Shown here one piece after another: positions 49,160 through 57,332 of a DNA stretch of 64,000 nt (its first letter is position 1; the number at the start of each line of letters is the position of its first letter). The translations under genes were made by a program, and so were the position numbers. Source of the DNA: Pseudomonas sp. BGI-2 (lineage in GTDB: Bacteria > Pseudomonadota > Gammaproteobacteria > Pseudomonadales > Pseudomonadaceae). The notes under the pieces were generated by a model that saw only the letters and a program-made list of their open reading frames with translations, ran no database searches and was not told the origin of the DNA. The stretch is from the NCBI RefSeq assembly GCF_004310295.1, contig NZ_SISB01000003.1, positions 124,001 to 188,000 on the forward strand, written 5' to 3'.

Positions 49160-49252
49160 ATGTGGGAGCGGGCTTGCTCGCGAAAGCGGTGTGTCATTCA
49201 ACAGTGATGTCGACTGACACACCGCATTCGCGAGCAAGCCCGCTCCCACAGG
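49160..49252. repeat. REPIN between the lipoprotein gene and the SpmAB gene
   Basis: Inverted arms (GTGGGAGCGGGCTTGCTCGC and complement), continued inward by GCGGTGTGTC/GACACACCGC pairing; it separates convergent genes. Confidence 0.9.
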
Positions 49253-49278
49253 GTTTTTCTCCACAGTGGTTTTTGTGG

Positions 49279-50508
49279 TTAACCGAAGAACCAGTAGCAG
49301 ACGCCGATGGCGCCTAGAACGCCGGCAAGCTCCGCCAGCAACGCACACCCCACCGCATGCCGTGCCCGCTGAATGCCCACCGCACCGAAGTACACCGCCA
49401 GTACATAGAACGTCGTTTCAGTACTGCCCTGAATCGTCGCCGCCACCAGCGCCGGGAAGCTGTCCACCCCGGAGGTCTTCATGGTCTCGATCAACATCGC
49501 CCGCGCGGCGCTGCCGGAGAATGGTTTGACCATCGCTGTCGGCAAAGCATCGACGAAGCGCGTGTCCCAACCGGCCCATTCCACCAGATGCCGAATCCCG
49601 TCGAGACCAAAATCCAGCGCCCCGGACGCCCGCAATACGCCGACGGCACAAAGCATCGCCACCAGATACGGCAGCAGGTTCTTGGCCACGTCGAAGCCTT
49701 CCTTGGCACCTTCGACGAACGCTTCGTAGACCTTCACTTTGCGCAATGCCCCGATCACCAGAAACAGCATGATCAACCCGAACAGCGTCAGGTTGCCGAG
49801 GATCGATGACAACCCGGCCAGAGCGGTCGCCGAGAGCGTCGCCAGCAGCGCCATGAAGCCACCGAGAGCCAGGGCACCGGGAATCAGATACGCGAGCACC
49901 ACCGGGTCCCACAGCCGCAGACGCTGCATGAACGCCACCGACAGCAGGCCGACCAGTGTCGAGCAGCTTGTTGCCAGCAGGATGGGCAGAAACACCAGCG
50001 TCGGATCGGGCGCACCTTGCTGGGCGCGGTACATGAAGATCGTCACCGGCAGCAGGGTCAGGGAGGAGGCGTTGAGCACCAGGAACAGGATCTGCGCGTT
50101 GCTGGCGATAGTGTCGCTGGGGTTGAGCTCTTGCAGCGACTTCATGGCTTTAAGGCCGATCGGCGTGGCGGCATTGTCCAGGCCCAGGCCATTGGCGGCA
50201 AAGTTCAGCGTGATCAGGCCGATGGCCGGGTGACCGGCCGGCACTTCCGGCATCAGGCGCAGGAACAAGGGGCCCAGCGCCCTGGCCAGCCATTCGACGA
50301 TCCCGGCCTTCTCGGCGATTCGCAGAAAGCCCAGCCAGAGGGTCAGGGTACCGAACAGCAGGACCATGACCTCGACCGATAACTTGGCCATGGCGAAAAT
50401 GCTTTCCACCATCGCCGCGAAGATTCCGGCATTACCGCCGATCAGCCATTGCGCCAGCGCCGAAACGGCCGCCACGATGAAGAAGCCAAGCCACAGGCCA
50501 TTGAGCAT
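49279..50508 (-). CDS. Fused SpmA/SpmB-like nucleoside-recognition membrane protein
   Basis: A 409-residue membrane protein made of two Gate/nucleoside-recognition domains, each related to one of the spore-maturation proteins SpmA and SpmB: the first around LITLNFAANGLGLDNAATPIGLKAMKS (with the NAATPxGLKAM motif), the second around PTAMVKPFSGSAARAMLIETM and AATIQGSTETTFYVLAVYFG. Non-sporulating proteobacteria also carry it; the transported molecule is unknown. ATG preceded by GGGGGA. Confidence 0.88.
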   Translation of the reverse strand: MLNGLWLGFFIVAAVSALAQWLIGGNAGIFAAMVESIFAMAKLSVEVMVLLFGTLTLWLGFLRIAEKAGIVEWLARALGPLFLRLMPEVPAGHPAIGLITLNFAANGLGLDNAATPIGLKAMKSLQELNPSDTIASNAQILFLVLNASSLTLLPVTIFMYRAQQGAPDPTLVFLPILLATSCSTLVGLLSVAFMQRLRLWDPVVLAYLIPGALALGGFMALLATLSATALAGLSSILGNLTLFGLIMLFLVIGALRKVKVYEAFVEGAKEGFDVAKNLLPYLVAMLCAVGVLRASGALDFGLDGIRHLVEWAGWDTRFVDALPTAMVKPFSGSAARAMLIETMKTSGVDSFPALVAATIQGSTETTFYVLAVYFGAVGIQRARHAVGCALLAELAGVLGAIGVCYWFFG

Positions 50509-50560
50509 CAGTTAAATCCCCCGAAGAATGCCGCGAATGATAGCGGGGTAGCCAGAAACG

Positions 50561-50588
50561 ACAAACCCCGGATTTCTCCGGGGTTTGT
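50561..50588. terminator. Symmetrical hairpin upstream of the SpmAB gene
   Basis: ACAAACCCCGGA and TCCGGGGTTTGT form a 12-base stem with a four-base loop. It lies between the SpmAB gene and gltP, both minus-strand, and probably ends transcription from gltP. Confidence 0.75.
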
Positions 50589-50603
50589 ATTAACGCTATC
50601 TAT

Positions 50604-50697
50604 CTGTAGGAGCGAGGCTTGTCCGCGAACGGGACACTGCGTGTATCTAATCAACCGCGTTATCGTTCTTCGCGGGCAAGCCTCGCTCCTACAGGGA
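50604..50697. repeat. REPIN downstream of gltP
   Basis: The right arm shares about 44 bases with the REPIN at 23356-23452, extending beyond the REP core; the left arm (GTAGGAGCGAGGCTTGTCCG) is not extended. Confidence 0.88.
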
Positions 50698-50703
50698 CCT
50701 GCG

Positions 50704-52035
50704 TCAGTTGCTGGAAATCTCGCCAGCCGGCAGTTTTTCCTTGCTGCGCCAGTGCGGCAACGAGTTCCAGTAACGCTGGCCCTTGGCATCGTCGTACATG
50801 CCTTCCCAACGGGAGATGACCAGCACGGCCAAGGCATTGCCGATCACGTTCAACGCGGTACGCGCCATGTCCATGATGCGGTCGACACCGGCGATGAACG
50901 CCAGGCCTTCGAGCGGAATACCCACGCTGCCGAGAGTGGCCAGCAACACCACGAAGGACACGCCCGGTACGCCGGCGATGCCTTTGGACGTCACCATCAG
51001 GGTCAGCACCAGCAGCAATTGCTGGCTGATCGACAGGTCGATGCCGTAGAGCTGGGCAATGAAGATCGCCGCGATGCTCTGGTACAGGGTCGAACCGTCG
51101 AGGTTGAATGAGTAACCGGTCGGCACCACGAAACTGCAAATGGCTTTCGGCGCGCCGTAGGCTTCCATCTTCTCGATCACGCGCGGCAGCACGGTTTCGG
51201 AGCTGGCGGTGGAGTAAGCCAGCACCAGCTCATCCTTGAAGATGCGCATCAGCTTGATCACCGAGAAGCCGAACAGCCTGGCGATCAGGCCCAGCACCAC
51301 GAAGGCGAAGAAGGCGATGGCGACGTAAACCAGGATCACCAGTTTGGCCAGCGGTACCAGGGACGCGAAACCAAAGTTGGCCACAGTCACTGCGATCAGT
51401 GCGAAAACGCCGATCGGGGCGTAGTTCATGATCATGTGGGTGACTTTGAACATGCTTTCCGACACGCCCTGGAACATCTTCACCAGCGGATCGCGCAGGT
51501 CCGATTGCAGGCTCGACAAGCCGAGACCGAACAACACGGAGAAGAAGATGATCGGCAGCATCTCGCCGCGGGCCATGGCCGCGAAGATGTTCGACGGGAT
51601 CAGGTTGAGGATGGTTTCGATGAACGCGTGTTCATGCTGAACCTCGGCAGCCGTCGCCTGGTACTTGGAAATATCCACGGTACCCAAGGTGCTCATGTCG
51701 ATGCCGGTGCCCGGATGGAACACGTTGGCCAGCACCAGACCGACCACGATGGCGATGGTGGTGACGATCTCGAAGTAAATGATGGTCTTGAGGCCGATAC
51801 GCCCGAGTTTCTTCGCATCGCCTACGCCCGCGATGCCGACGATCAGCGAGGAGATGACGATCGGAATCACGATCATCTTGATCAGACGGATAAAGATATC
51901 GCCTGCCGGTTGCAGGACGTTGCTGATCCACCAGGCTTTTTCGGCACTGAAATGGTTGAGCAGTGCACCGATTGCTATCCCCAGAACCAGACCGATGAGG
52001 ATCTGCCAGGCGAGGCTGAGCTTTGCCTTCTTCAT
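50704..52035 (-). CDS. gltP: Glutamate/aspartate:proton symporter (DAACS family)
   Basis: A 443-residue dicarboxylate/amino-acid symporter. It shows the serine-rich re-entrant loop AYSTASSETVLPR, the GYSFNLDGSTLYQ block and GVPGVSFVVLLATLGSVGIP, all typical of the GltP/DctA fold; the C-terminal VDRIMDMARTALNVIGNA holds the substrate-binding residues. The ATG at 52035 gives MKKAKLSLAWQILIGLVLG; an in-frame upstream ATG adds 54 unlikely residues. The gene order gltP ... algB-kinB agrees with Pseudomonas. Confidence 0.92.
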   Translation of the reverse strand: MKKAKLSLAWQILIGLVLGIAIGALLNHFSAEKAWWISNVLQPAGDIFIRLIKMIVIPIVISSLIVGIAGVGDAKKLGRIGLKTIIYFEIVTTIAIVVGLVLANVFHPGTGIDMSTLGTVDISKYQATAAEVQHEHAFIETILNLIPSNIFAAMARGEMLPIIFFSVLFGLGLSSLQSDLRDPLVKMFQGVSESMFKVTHMIMNYAPIGVFALIAVTVANFGFASLVPLAKLVILVYVAIAFFAFVVLGLIARLFGFSVIKLMRIFKDELVLAYSTASSETVLPRVIEKMEAYGAPKAICSFVVPTGYSFNLDGSTLYQSIAAIFIAQLYGIDLSISQQLLLVLTLMVTSKGIAGVPGVSFVVLLATLGSVGIPLEGLAFIAGVDRIMDMARTALNVIGNALAVLVISRWEGMYDDAKGQRYWNSLPHWRSKEKLPAGEISSN

Positions 52036-52734
52036 ATCTTTACCCTTACTTGCGTTTGACTCAGGCGAATGCAAGAACTGGAACGCTCGTGGCGAAAAAG
52101 TCTGTGCATCTGCCCCCGTATAAGGTGCCCCGGAGCGCTTTATTACGGCTCTCTGGCAGGCGAAAAAAGGCGCAACTATTCCGATGCAAGGAAGCAACGT
52201 CTAATGCCGTAAACGCCTACCCTATGCCGAATCGGCATGAGCTTTTTTAATTGAAACTCGCGTCCCAACCGGTTCGAATACGACATTTCGGCAGGCATAA
52301 GTGCCGTGAACCGGCCATTTCAGAGGAGGTTGGTTGTTTTTTAAACAGTTGAATTCATGGCGAAATTTACGAAAAAGCCTACGTTTGGCAGCGAAAACTC
52401 ATACGCCGAATGTCGAAGGTTTCTCGATATACGGTCGTAAAGAAACACCGCGAAACGGTTTTGCGGGGAATATGCAACACAGAGGGGAATGAGCGCAGTG
52501 CTCTAGATCAACGTTTTGCACGTTGAAGCTCTCCGCAAGTCCGTCGAGCCCCTCGGGGCTGGCGAACCTGCGTCGCAGCTTTATACCTGACCTGGCCCTT
52601 GCGCAGACACTCCATGTGCCCGTAGGTCACTCCGCCCCTGAAACAGGCAGAACGTCCCGACCCCTTGGTCATGCGCCTGCCTTCCTCGGGTGGCGCACTG
52701 GAAAGGAGCATGCTGCTCCTCTCGTGTTACAAAC
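52036..52734. other. Long intergenic region upstream of gltP
   Basis: These 699 bases contain no gene I can support. The part near 52200-52450 is relatively AT-rich and may carry the gltP promoter. A small hairpin CAACGTTTTGCACGTTG lies at 52509-52525 without a T run. Short open frames here (for example 52523-52792 plus and 52508-52711 minus) lack ribosome sites and family features. Confidence 0.6.
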
Positions 52735-53199
52735 TCAGTACCAGTTCGGATCTTTCTTGAGTTGCTCCATCAACAGGTCCTGCATGCCCTGATCAGGCTT
52801 GCCGAGGAAGCGGTAATCGGCATGTCGCGTTGGCGACTTGTCGGCCGGCAGTCCTGCAGGCACCTCGACCAGCATCGCATAGGCATCCTTTTTGTCGAAG
52901 CTGAAGGCCACGATCAGGCGCTTGTTCAGGCACGTCGGTTGCGTTTCGCAAAGCGGCCCGACCAAGTACTTGTCGCCATCCTCTTCAACAGCATTCATTT
53001 GCTCGGCATCGCCGGACAGGTTCATCACCCATTCCGGCAGTCGCTCTTCCTTTTTAACGACTTTAGTCCAGGTTTCACGGTACTGCGGGTCCGAATTCAG
53101 CAATTCGCTGGCCCGCGTCTGGCCATCATTGGCCGCCATCGCCATGGCACTGCCGCCCAGAAACAGGGCGGCTGCCAGAGTCTTTAACAAAACGCTCAT
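52735..53199 (-). CDS. Ivy-family lysozyme inhibitor
   Basis: A 154-residue exported protein: signal peptide (MSVLLKTLAAALFLGGSAMAMA) and the inhibitor of vertebrate lysozyme pattern, with Cys pair and loop in GPLCETQPTCLNKRLIVAFSF near residue 82 and a C-terminal FLGKPDQGMQDLLMEQL. Ivy proteins block C-type lysozyme in the periplasm and also protect against endogenous lytic enzymes. The loop differs from the E. coli CKPHDC sequence. The gene starts 2 bases after the DUF1328 gene, with GAGG upstream. Confidence 0.85.
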   Translation of the reverse strand: MSVLLKTLAAALFLGGSAMAMAANDGQTRASELLNSDPQYRETWTKVVKKEERLPEWVMNLSGDAEQMNAVEEDGDKYLVGPLCETQPTCLNKRLIVAFSFDKKDAYAMLVEVPAGLPADKSPTRHADYRFLGKPDQGMQDLLMEQLKKDPNWY

Positions 53200-53201
53200 A
53201 T

Positions 53202-53390
<189 letters not shown>

Positions 53391-53448
53391 TTAGAGATGT
53401 AGCTTGTGGTGCTTTTCCCGGCGCATCGAGCGCGCCAAGTTCGTTTGC

Positions 53449-53736
53449 TCAGAACACCCAACGTTCCTGACGAGGCATTTCATCCACTGGCTGAGCCTGG
53501 TCGACGTCCATCATTCGCATCGGGGCGAGATCAGCCTGGTGGCTGCTGACGGCGCTGAAGTGGGTCTGGGTTGCGCGTTGAATCGATACGTGCGGCGCCT
53601 CGGGTTGCTGGCTCTGTTCCCACAGAAGGAACCGCTGGCCGGCGATCAGCGTGATCAACAGCGCCAGAATGCCAAACAGTCCTTGTTGAATATGCAAAGG
53701 CGAGATGCGCAATGGGGCGACACGTTGGCGATTCAT
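53449..53736 (-). CDS. Hypothetical single-helix membrane protein
   Basis: A 95-residue protein with one membrane segment (LFGILALLITLIAG, about residues 20-33) and a polar tail with Gln, Pro and Met. No motif recognised. A strong GGAGGAG lies upstream of the ATG. Together with the DUF1328 and Ivy genes it forms a minus-strand set divergent from algB; a small gene in this place is also found in P. aeruginosa by my recollection. Confidence 0.7.
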   Translation of the reverse strand: MNRQRVAPLRISPLHIQQGLFGILALLITLIAGQRFLLWEQSQQPEAPHVSIQRATQTHFSAVSSHQADLAPMRMMDVDQAQPVDEMPRQERWVF

Positions 53737-54176
53737 CCTGAAACTCCTCCCACTCTGGTGGTGATCCTGTTAGTGGGCGTCGATTCAAAATGGCCCTGAT
53801 TACCCAGACTATTGCAGCCTGCATGCCAGCTTTTCAATAGAAAAAAACTGTTATAAATCAATAAGTTAGTTTTAGCTCAGAAATCACGGCGGACGCATCC
53901 TGCACGATGGACCGCGCAAGGTCGTGCGTATTGCACGATCAATTCCCGGGGACTTTGATTATTTTTGAATTGAGAGGAGGGCGTAGGTGTCAGAAAAGGA
54001 CGTGGGAAGTCGCCGTAAAACTATTCTTCTGGTAAAAAACCAAAGAAATCAGCCCATTAGCTAATGGATGAGTAGACAGCTACCCTGCCATGGCTGGAAA
54101 GGATCAGAATCAACCATGCAACTTGCCCGATTTTTCCGGGACTAACCAAGATCATTCATTAAAGGAGCGCAGGAAC
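53737..54176. other. Intergenic region upstream of algB
   Basis: These 440 bases separate the divergent membrane-protein gene from algB. A 25-codon frame (53987-54064, GTG start after a strong GAGGAGG) is possible but has no recognisable product. The inverted pair TGCACGATGG ... CGTGCGTATTGCACGATC lies around 53911-53940. The algB promoter should be here; none was fixed by eye. Confidence 0.55.
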
Positions 54177-55523
54177 ATGGAATCAGCCACTGAGCATCAA
54201 GGCCGCATTCTGCTGGTGGATGACGAATCCGCTATTCTGCGAACCTTCCGCTATTGCCTCGAAGATGAAGGCTATAGCGTGGCCACCGCGAACAGCGCGG
54301 CGCAGGCCGATGCTTTGCTGCAACGGCAGGTGTTCGATCTGTGTTTCCTCGATCTGCGTCTGGGTGAAGACAATGGTCTGGATGTTCTGGCTCAGATGCG
54401 CATCCAGGCGCCATGGATGCGGGTGGTGATCGTCACCGCTCACTCGGCCGTGGACACCGCCGTGGATGCGATTCAGGCCGGTGCTGCCGACTACCTCGTC
54501 AAACCTTGCAGCCCCGACCAGTTGCGACTGGCCACCGCCAAGCAGCTGGAAGTGCGGCAGCTCTCGGCCCGCCTGGAAGCACTTGAAGGCGAAGTGCGTA
54601 AACCCAAGGACGGTCTGGATTCCCATAGCCCGGCCATGAAAGTGGTACTCGAAACCGCACGCCAGGTCGCCAGCACCGACGCCAACATTCTGATCCTTGG
54701 CGAGTCCGGCACCGGTAAAGGTGAACTGTCACAAGCCATTCACGGCTGGAGCAAGCGCCAGAAGAAATCGTGCGTCACCATCAACTGCCCGTCGCTGACG
54801 GCGGAATTGATGGAAAGTGAACTCTTCGGCCACAGCCGAGGCGCGTTCACCGGTGCCAGCGAAAGTACCTTGGGGCGAGTCAATCAGGCCGATGGCGGCA
54901 CGTTGTTTCTTGACGAGATCGGCGATTTTCCTCTGACGTTGCAACCCAAGTTGCTGCGTTTCATCCAGGACAAGGAATACGAGCGTGTGGGCGATCCAGT
55001 GACCCGGCGCGCCGATGTGCGAATTCTCGCGGCGACTAACCTGAACCTCGAAGACATGGTGCGCGACGGTCGTTTCCGAGAAGACCTGCTCTATCGCTTG
55101 AACGTCATCACTCTGCACTTGCCGCCACTGCGCGAACGCCGGGAAGACATCCTGAACCTGGCCGACCGTTTCCTCGCTCGCTTCGTCAAGGAGTACGCGC
55201 GCCCTGCCCGTGGCTTTAGCGATGAGGCCCGTGAAGCGTTGCTGGGTTACCGCTGGCCCGGCAACATTCGCGAACTGCGTAACGTGGTGGAGCGGGCGAG
55301 CATTATCTGTCCCCAGGAACGGGTCGAGATCAGCCACTTGGGCATGGCCGAGACTCCGACCAACAACGCGCCGCGTATTGGTGCGGCGTTGAGTCTGGAT
55401 GAGTTGGAGAAAGCCCACATCGGTGCCGTCCTCGCCACCGCCGACACGCTGGACCAGGCGGCCAAGACTCTCGGCATCGATGCCTCGACCCTCTACCGCA
55501 AACGCAAGCAGTACAACTTGTGA
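54177..55523 (+). CDS. algB: Sigma-54-dependent response regulator AlgB
   Basis: AlgB is an NtrC-type regulator that controls alginate and other envelope genes in Pseudomonas. The 448 residues include a receiver domain with phosphoacceptor Asp59 (CFLDLRLGED), an AAA+ domain with Walker A GESGTGKG near 177, the sigma-54 contact motif GAFTGA and FLDEIGDFPL, and a C-terminal helix-turn-helix (TLDQAAKTLGIDASTLYRKR). ATG at 54177 follows AGGAGCGCAGGA; the longer reading from 54090 is less likely. kinB starts 7 bases later. Confidence 0.95.
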   Translation: MESATEHQGRILLVDDESAILRTFRYCLEDEGYSVATANSAAQADALLQRQVFDLCFLDLRLGEDNGLDVLAQMRIQAPWMRVVIVTAHSAVDTAVDAIQAGAADYLVKPCSPDQLRLATAKQLEVRQLSARLEALEGEVRKPKDGLDSHSPAMKVVLETARQVASTDANILILGESGTGKGELSQAIHGWSKRQKKSCVTINCPSLTAELMESELFGHSRGAFTGASESTLGRVNQADGGTLFLDEIGDFPLTLQPKLLRFIQDKEYERVGDPVTRRADVRILAATNLNLEDMVRDGRFREDLLYRLNVITLHLPPLRERREDILNLADRFLARFVKEYARPARGFSDEAREALLGYRWPGNIRELRNVVERASIICPQERVEISHLGMAETPTNNAPRIGAALSLDELEKAHIGAVLATADTLDQAAKTLGIDASTLYRKRKQYNL

Positions 55524-55530
55524 GCCTGCG

Positions 55531-57318
55531 ATGAAACTGGCGATGAAGCTGCGGACTCGGCTGTTCCTGAGTATTTCGGCGCTGATCACCGTGGCGCTGC
55601 TCGGGCTCTTGCTCGGGCTGGTCAGCGTGATGCAGATGGCCGGCACCCAGGAAGTCCAGGTTCGTAACAACTTCGTCACGCTGGACCTGGGGTTGAAATT
55701 GCGTCAGACCCTGGGCGATCAGCTCATGATCATGATCAACGACAAGCCTGATCCCGCGGCATTCGAGGCTGCCAGGAAGCACTACCTCGAGTTGCTCGAA
55801 GAAGGCATCACCCTTCAGCAATCCGGCAACGGCAGCTACGGTTTCATACAGTCGAAGGCTGACTACCTCGACTTTCTTCAGGTCTACGATCAGACACAAG
55901 CGCCGACGCCTGCGTTGAGCGGCAATGAGGCGCTGACGGAAAAATTCAATATTTTGCGCAACGGTCTGGTCACTGAACAAAAGCGCGCACTGGATAACAT
56001 CAACGATACCGAGCGTAAGGCCCGTGAACGCGCGTTGTTGATTGCCGGTCTGCTCGGGTTGGTGGGGTTGGCGGTGCTGATCATCGGTTTCGTGACTGCT
56101 CACGCGATCGCCCGGCGGTTTGGCGCTCCGATCGAAGCGTTGGTCCAGGCCGCCGACAACATCGGCCAGGGCAATTTCGAAGTGACCCTGCCGGTTTCCT
56201 CCGCCGAGGAAATGAACCAACTGACCAAGCGCTTCGGCATCATGGCGCAGGCGCTGCGTGAGCACCAGGCGATGAATATCGACGAGCTGCTCGCCGGTCA
56301 GCAACGTTTGCAGGCGGTACTCGACAGCATCGACGATGGGTTGTTGATGATCGACCGCGAAGGCCATTTGGAGCACCTCAATCCAGTGGCCCAGCGGCAG
56401 TTGGGTTGGGACTCCGATCGTCTCGGCCAAGGGCTGGGCACAGCGCTCGATCGTCCCGAACTCGATGAGCAACTGCAACTGGTACTGCGCGGCGGGACCC
56501 TGGAGCGGGCGCCGGAAGACCTGAGCGTTGAGGTCGATGGTGAATCGAGGTTACTGACTTACAGCCTGACCCCGGTCAGCCACACACAGGGCCATATCCT
56601 CGGCGCCGTGATGGTGTTGCATGACGTCACCGAACAGCGTGCCTTCGAGAGGGTGCGCAGCGAGTTTGTCTTGCGCGCCTCCCATGAGTTGCGCACACCG
56701 GTGACGGGGATGCACATGGCCTTCGGCCTGTTTCGCGAGCGGGCGAAATTTCCTGAGGACTCCCGCGAAGCCGACTTGCTGGACACCGTGAACGAAGAAA
56801 TGCAGCGCTTGATGCAGTTGATCAACGACCTGCTGAATTTCTCTCGCTACCAGAACGGATTGCAGAAGCTCACGCTGGCGCCGTGTTCAATCGAAGATCT
56901 ACTGGGTGAGGCTCAGGCGCGTTTTGCCGGGGCTGCGGCGCAGAAGGGCATCGAGATGCGGGTGGAAGTGCAGGGCCCGTTACCCAGATTGCAGGCTGAC
57001 CAAGCGCAATTGGACCGGGTGCTCGATAACTTGATCGATAACGCTTTGCGCCATACCGCCCAGGATGGACTGATACGTCTGCAGGCGCGACGCCATGGGG
57101 AGCGGGTGATTATCAGCGTCGAAGACAACGGCGAAGGCATTGCCTATGGTCAACAGGGGAGGATCTTCGAACCCTTTGTTCAGGTTGGTCGCAAGAAGGG
57201 CGGTGCCGGGCTTGGTTTGGCGTTGTGCAAGGAAATCGTGCAGTTGCATGGCGGGCGGATGGGCGTTTATTCGCGGCCGGGGCAGGGTACGCAGTTCTAC
57301 ATGGCGCTGGCGGTTTAA
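55531..57318 (+). CDS. kinB: Sensor histidine kinase KinB
   Basis: The cognate sensor of AlgB. The 595 residues comprise two membrane helices (about 10-36 and 167-190) around a periplasmic sensor, HAMP (190-245), PAS (255-370), HisKA with phosphoacceptor His385 in RASHELRTPVTG, and the ATPase with N-box LIDNALRHTA, DNGEGIAYG and GAGLGLALCKEI. Length and the His position match the P. aeruginosa KinB known to me. The ATG at 55531 was chosen over an in-frame extension that overlaps algB. Confidence 0.95.
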   Translation: MKLAMKLRTRLFLSISALITVALLGLLLGLVSVMQMAGTQEVQVRNNFVTLDLGLKLRQTLGDQLMIMINDKPDPAAFEAARKHYLELLEEGITLQQSGNGSYGFIQSKADYLDFLQVYDQTQAPTPALSGNEALTEKFNILRNGLVTEQKRALDNINDTERKARERALLIAGLLGLVGLAVLIIGFVTAHAIARRFGAPIEALVQAADNIGQGNFEVTLPVSSAEEMNQLTKRFGIMAQALREHQAMNIDELLAGQQRLQAVLDSIDDGLLMIDREGHLEHLNPVAQRQLGWDSDRLGQGLGTALDRPELDEQLQLVLRGGTLERAPEDLSVEVDGESRLLTYSLTPVSHTQGHILGAVMVLHDVTEQRAFERVRSEFVLRASHELRTPVTGMHMAFGLFRERAKFPEDSREADLLDTVNEEMQRLMQLINDLLNFSRYQNGLQKLTLAPCSIEDLLGEAQARFAGAAAQKGIEMRVEVQGPLPRLQADQAQLDRVLDNLIDNALRHTAQDGLIRLQARRHGERVIISVEDNGEGIAYGQQGRIFEPFVQVGRKKGGAGLGLALCKEIVQLHGGRMGVYSRPGQGTQFYMALAV

Positions 57319-57332
57319 CCCCGGCAGTCTCC

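Noticed and set aside
52508..52792. Short open frames on both strands upstream of gltP
   Set aside because: No convincing ribosome site, no membrane or domain pattern; overlap each other on opposite strands.
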